Positions 62,721 to 64,000 of a stretch of DNA of 64,000 bases are shown piece by piece. The notes beneath the pieces are model-generated. The model had not been told where the DNA came from. It saw only the letters and a list, made by a program, of their open reading frames with translations, and ran no database searches. Each line of letters starts with the position of its first letter. Position 1 is the first letter of the stretch. This DNA is from Mameliella sp. CS4. GTDB lineage: Bacteria > Pseudomonadota > Alphaproteobacteria > Rhodobacterales > Rhodobacteraceae. Where the stretch lies: NCBI RefSeq assembly GCF_019392335.1, contig NZ_JAHXRQ010000002.1, positions 62,001 through 126,000 on the forward strand. The letters run 5' to 3'. The position numbers were made by a program, and so were the translations under genes.

Positions 62721-64000
62721 TTGGCACATATGGCTGAGGGCGCGGAGGGACTGCGCTCTATCCCGGCACTGTTGCATCGCAATGCCACCGAGTTCGGCAA
62801 TGCGCCCGCCTACCGCGAGAAGGAATACGGGATCTGGCAAAGCTGGACCTGGGCGGAGACGGAAAAGGAAATCGAGGCGTTGGCCCTGGGCCTGTTGAAC
62901 CTCGGCGTCAACGAGGGCGATTACATCGCCATCATCGGGCACAACCGTCCCACGCTGTATTGGTCGATGGTCGCCGCGCAAAGCGTCGGGGCAATCCCGG
63001 TGCCGCTCTATCAGGACGCGGTTGCAGAAGAGATGGAATACGTGCTGGGTCATTGCGGCGCGCGCTTTGCCATCGTGGCGGACCAGGAGCAGGCCGACAA
63101 GGTGATCGAGGTGCAGGACGACCTGCACCAGTTCGAACACCTGATCTATGTCGATCCGCGCGGCATGCGGAAATACGACCACGCCCATCTGCATGAATAC
63201 AGCCATGTGCAGGAACAGGGGCGCGCGGCACGCGATGAATTCCTGCCCGAGCTGAAACGCCGCCGCGAAAAGCTGACCTACGATGACACCTGCGTGATGC
63301 TCTATACCTCGGGCACCACCGGCAAGCCCAAGGGTGTGGTCCTGTCGAACCGCAACATCATCGAAGCGGCCAAGTCTTCGTCCCAGTTCGACCATTTGCG
63401 GCGCAGCGACAGCGTGCTGGCCTATCTGCCGATGGCTTGGGTGGGCGATTTCATCTTTTCCATCGGCCAGGCCTACTGGTGCGGCTTCTGCGTGAACTGC
63501 CCCGAGGCGCCGCAGACCATGTACGAAAACCTGCACGAGATCGGGCCGACCTATTTCTTTGCCCCGCCGCGCTATTTCGAAGAGCGTATCACCGCGATCA
63601 CGATCCGGATGGAGGACGCGGGCCGGGTCAAGAAATGGCTGTACAACACCTTCATGGCCCATGCGCGCAAGGTTGGGCCAAAGATCCTGGACGGCAAGCC
63701 GGTGGGGATCATGGACCGGCTGAAATACGCCCTGGGACAGGTGCTGGTCTATGGCCCGGTGCGGAACCGTGCGGGTATGAACCGCGTGCGCGTGGCCTAT
63801 ACGGCGGGTGAGGCGATCGGGCCGGAGATCTTCGACTTCTGGCGCTCGCTGGGGATCAACCTCAAACAGCTTTACGGTCAGACAGAGGCCAGCGTCTTTA
63901 TCACCGTGCAGCCCGATGGCGAGGTGCGCTCGGACACGGTGGGTGTGCCCGCGCCGGGGGTGGAAATCCGCATCGCCGAGAATGGCGAGGTCTTTTACCG
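62721..64000 (+). CDS. Long-chain acyl-CoA synthetase (AMP-forming), truncated by window end
   Basis: First ~426 residues of an ANL-superfamily acyl-CoA ligase. The AMP-binding motif YTSGTTGKPKGVVLSNRN lies near residue 194, and YTAGEAIGPEIFDF with LYGQTEASVFITV follows. It activates fatty or aromatic acids with ATP and CoA. I chose TTG at 62721 because GGGAGG lies 7 nt upstream; ATG at 62730 or 62706 are alternatives. In roseobacters such genes often precede branched-chain-type ABC transporter genes, which may lie beyond the window. Confidence 0.93.
   Translation, partial: MAHMAEGAEGLRSIPALLHRNATEFGNAPAYREKEYGIWQSWTWAETEKEIEALALGLLNLGVNEGDYIAIIGHNRPTLYWSMVAAQSVGAIPVPLYQDAVAEEMEYVLGHCGARFAIVADQEQADKVIEVQDDLHQFEHLIYVDPRGMRKYDHAHLHEYSHVQEQGRAARDEFLPELKRRREKLTYDDTCVMLYTSGTTGKPKGVVLSNRNIIEAAKSSSQFDHLRRSDSVLAYLPMAWVGDFIFSIGQAYWCGFCVNCPEAPQTMYENLHEIGPTYFFAPPRYFEERITAITIRMEDAGRVKKWLYNTFMAHARKVGPKILDGKPVGIMDRLKYALGQVLVYGPVRNRAGMNRVRVAYTAGEAIGPEIFDFWRSLGINLKQLYGQTEASVFITVQPDGEVRSDTVGVPAPGVEIRIAENGEVFY

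Noticed and set aside
1..64000. tRNA genes, rRNA, CRISPR arrays, integrase-type mobile elements
   Set aside because: No T-loop consensus, rRNA signature, regularly spaced direct repeats or integrase motif was found on either strand.

Overview
The window reads as chromosomal DNA of an alphaproteobacterium of the Rhodobacteraceae (Roseobacter-type). The evidence is the high GC, dense collinear operons with ATGA or TGATG stop/start overlaps, a class I lysyl-tRNA synthetase, a TIGR02186-type 'alphaproteobacterial TM' protein, and a urease cluster carrying extra small genes. I see no rRNA, tRNA, CRISPR array, prophage or classical insertion sequence.

Layout. 1-1345 is the start of a globin-coupled chemoreceptor, cut by the window edge. 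1516-7747 (minus) is the urea ABC importer urtABCDE. It diverges across a 380-bp spacer with two perfect operator-like palindromes from the urease cluster at 8128-15539 (plus): ureD-A-x-B-x-x-x-C-x-E-F-G, where each x is a non-urease gene. Together the two operons take up urea and hydrolyse it to ammonia and CO2. 15672-19494 holds small genes: a 33-aa ORF, a FucU/RbsD-like mutarotase, a YciA-like thioesterase, a cold-shock protein and several secreted or membrane proteins of unknown function. 19609-20306 is a REP-associated tyrosine transposase (RAYT) with REP-like hairpins around it and a perfect 25-bp inverted pair inside its reading frame.

20318-32612 is mostly housekeeping: ettA, a degenerate chemoreceptor-like protein, nadD, a Tat-exported PBP4-type carboxypeptidase, an L,D-transpeptidase, a TerB-like protein, lysK, an outer-membrane-like protein, an orphan ParA with a downstream partner, and transaldolase. 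32668-42112 carries priA, a small ATPase, a periplasmic Clp-like/peptidoglycan-binding protein, an S49 peptidase, a CaCA antiporter, a FolM/PTR1-like reductase and uvrC. uvrC lies behind a strikingly AT-rich 309-bp spacer with a perfect DnaA box.

42310-54074 is a long minus-strand run: thioesterase/TIGR02186/TauE-SafE operon, a nucleoside-type BMP/ABC importer interrupted by a LysE exporter, rimI-tsaB, nfuA, a universal stress protein, an unknown membrane-anchored protein and ilvE. 54483-57266 is a stand-alone molybdenum formate dehydrogenase alpha subunit. It is followed by an HNH endonuclease of lower GC with an unassigned N-terminal domain (candidate modification-dependent nuclease), an M20 amidohydrolase, a two-component system and the 5' part of an acyl-CoA synthetase.

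Two families of dispersed palindromic repeats run through intergenic DNA: GTAG-headed REPs, and a composite 'GAGTATTT...CCAAAGAA' element with adjoining G/C-rich hairpins. The best leads are the RAYT/REP locus, the embedded genes of the urease cluster, the HNH nuclease, a hairpin that buries the ribosome-binding site of a secreted DUF4864 gene, and a GTACAAAAC repeat operator.
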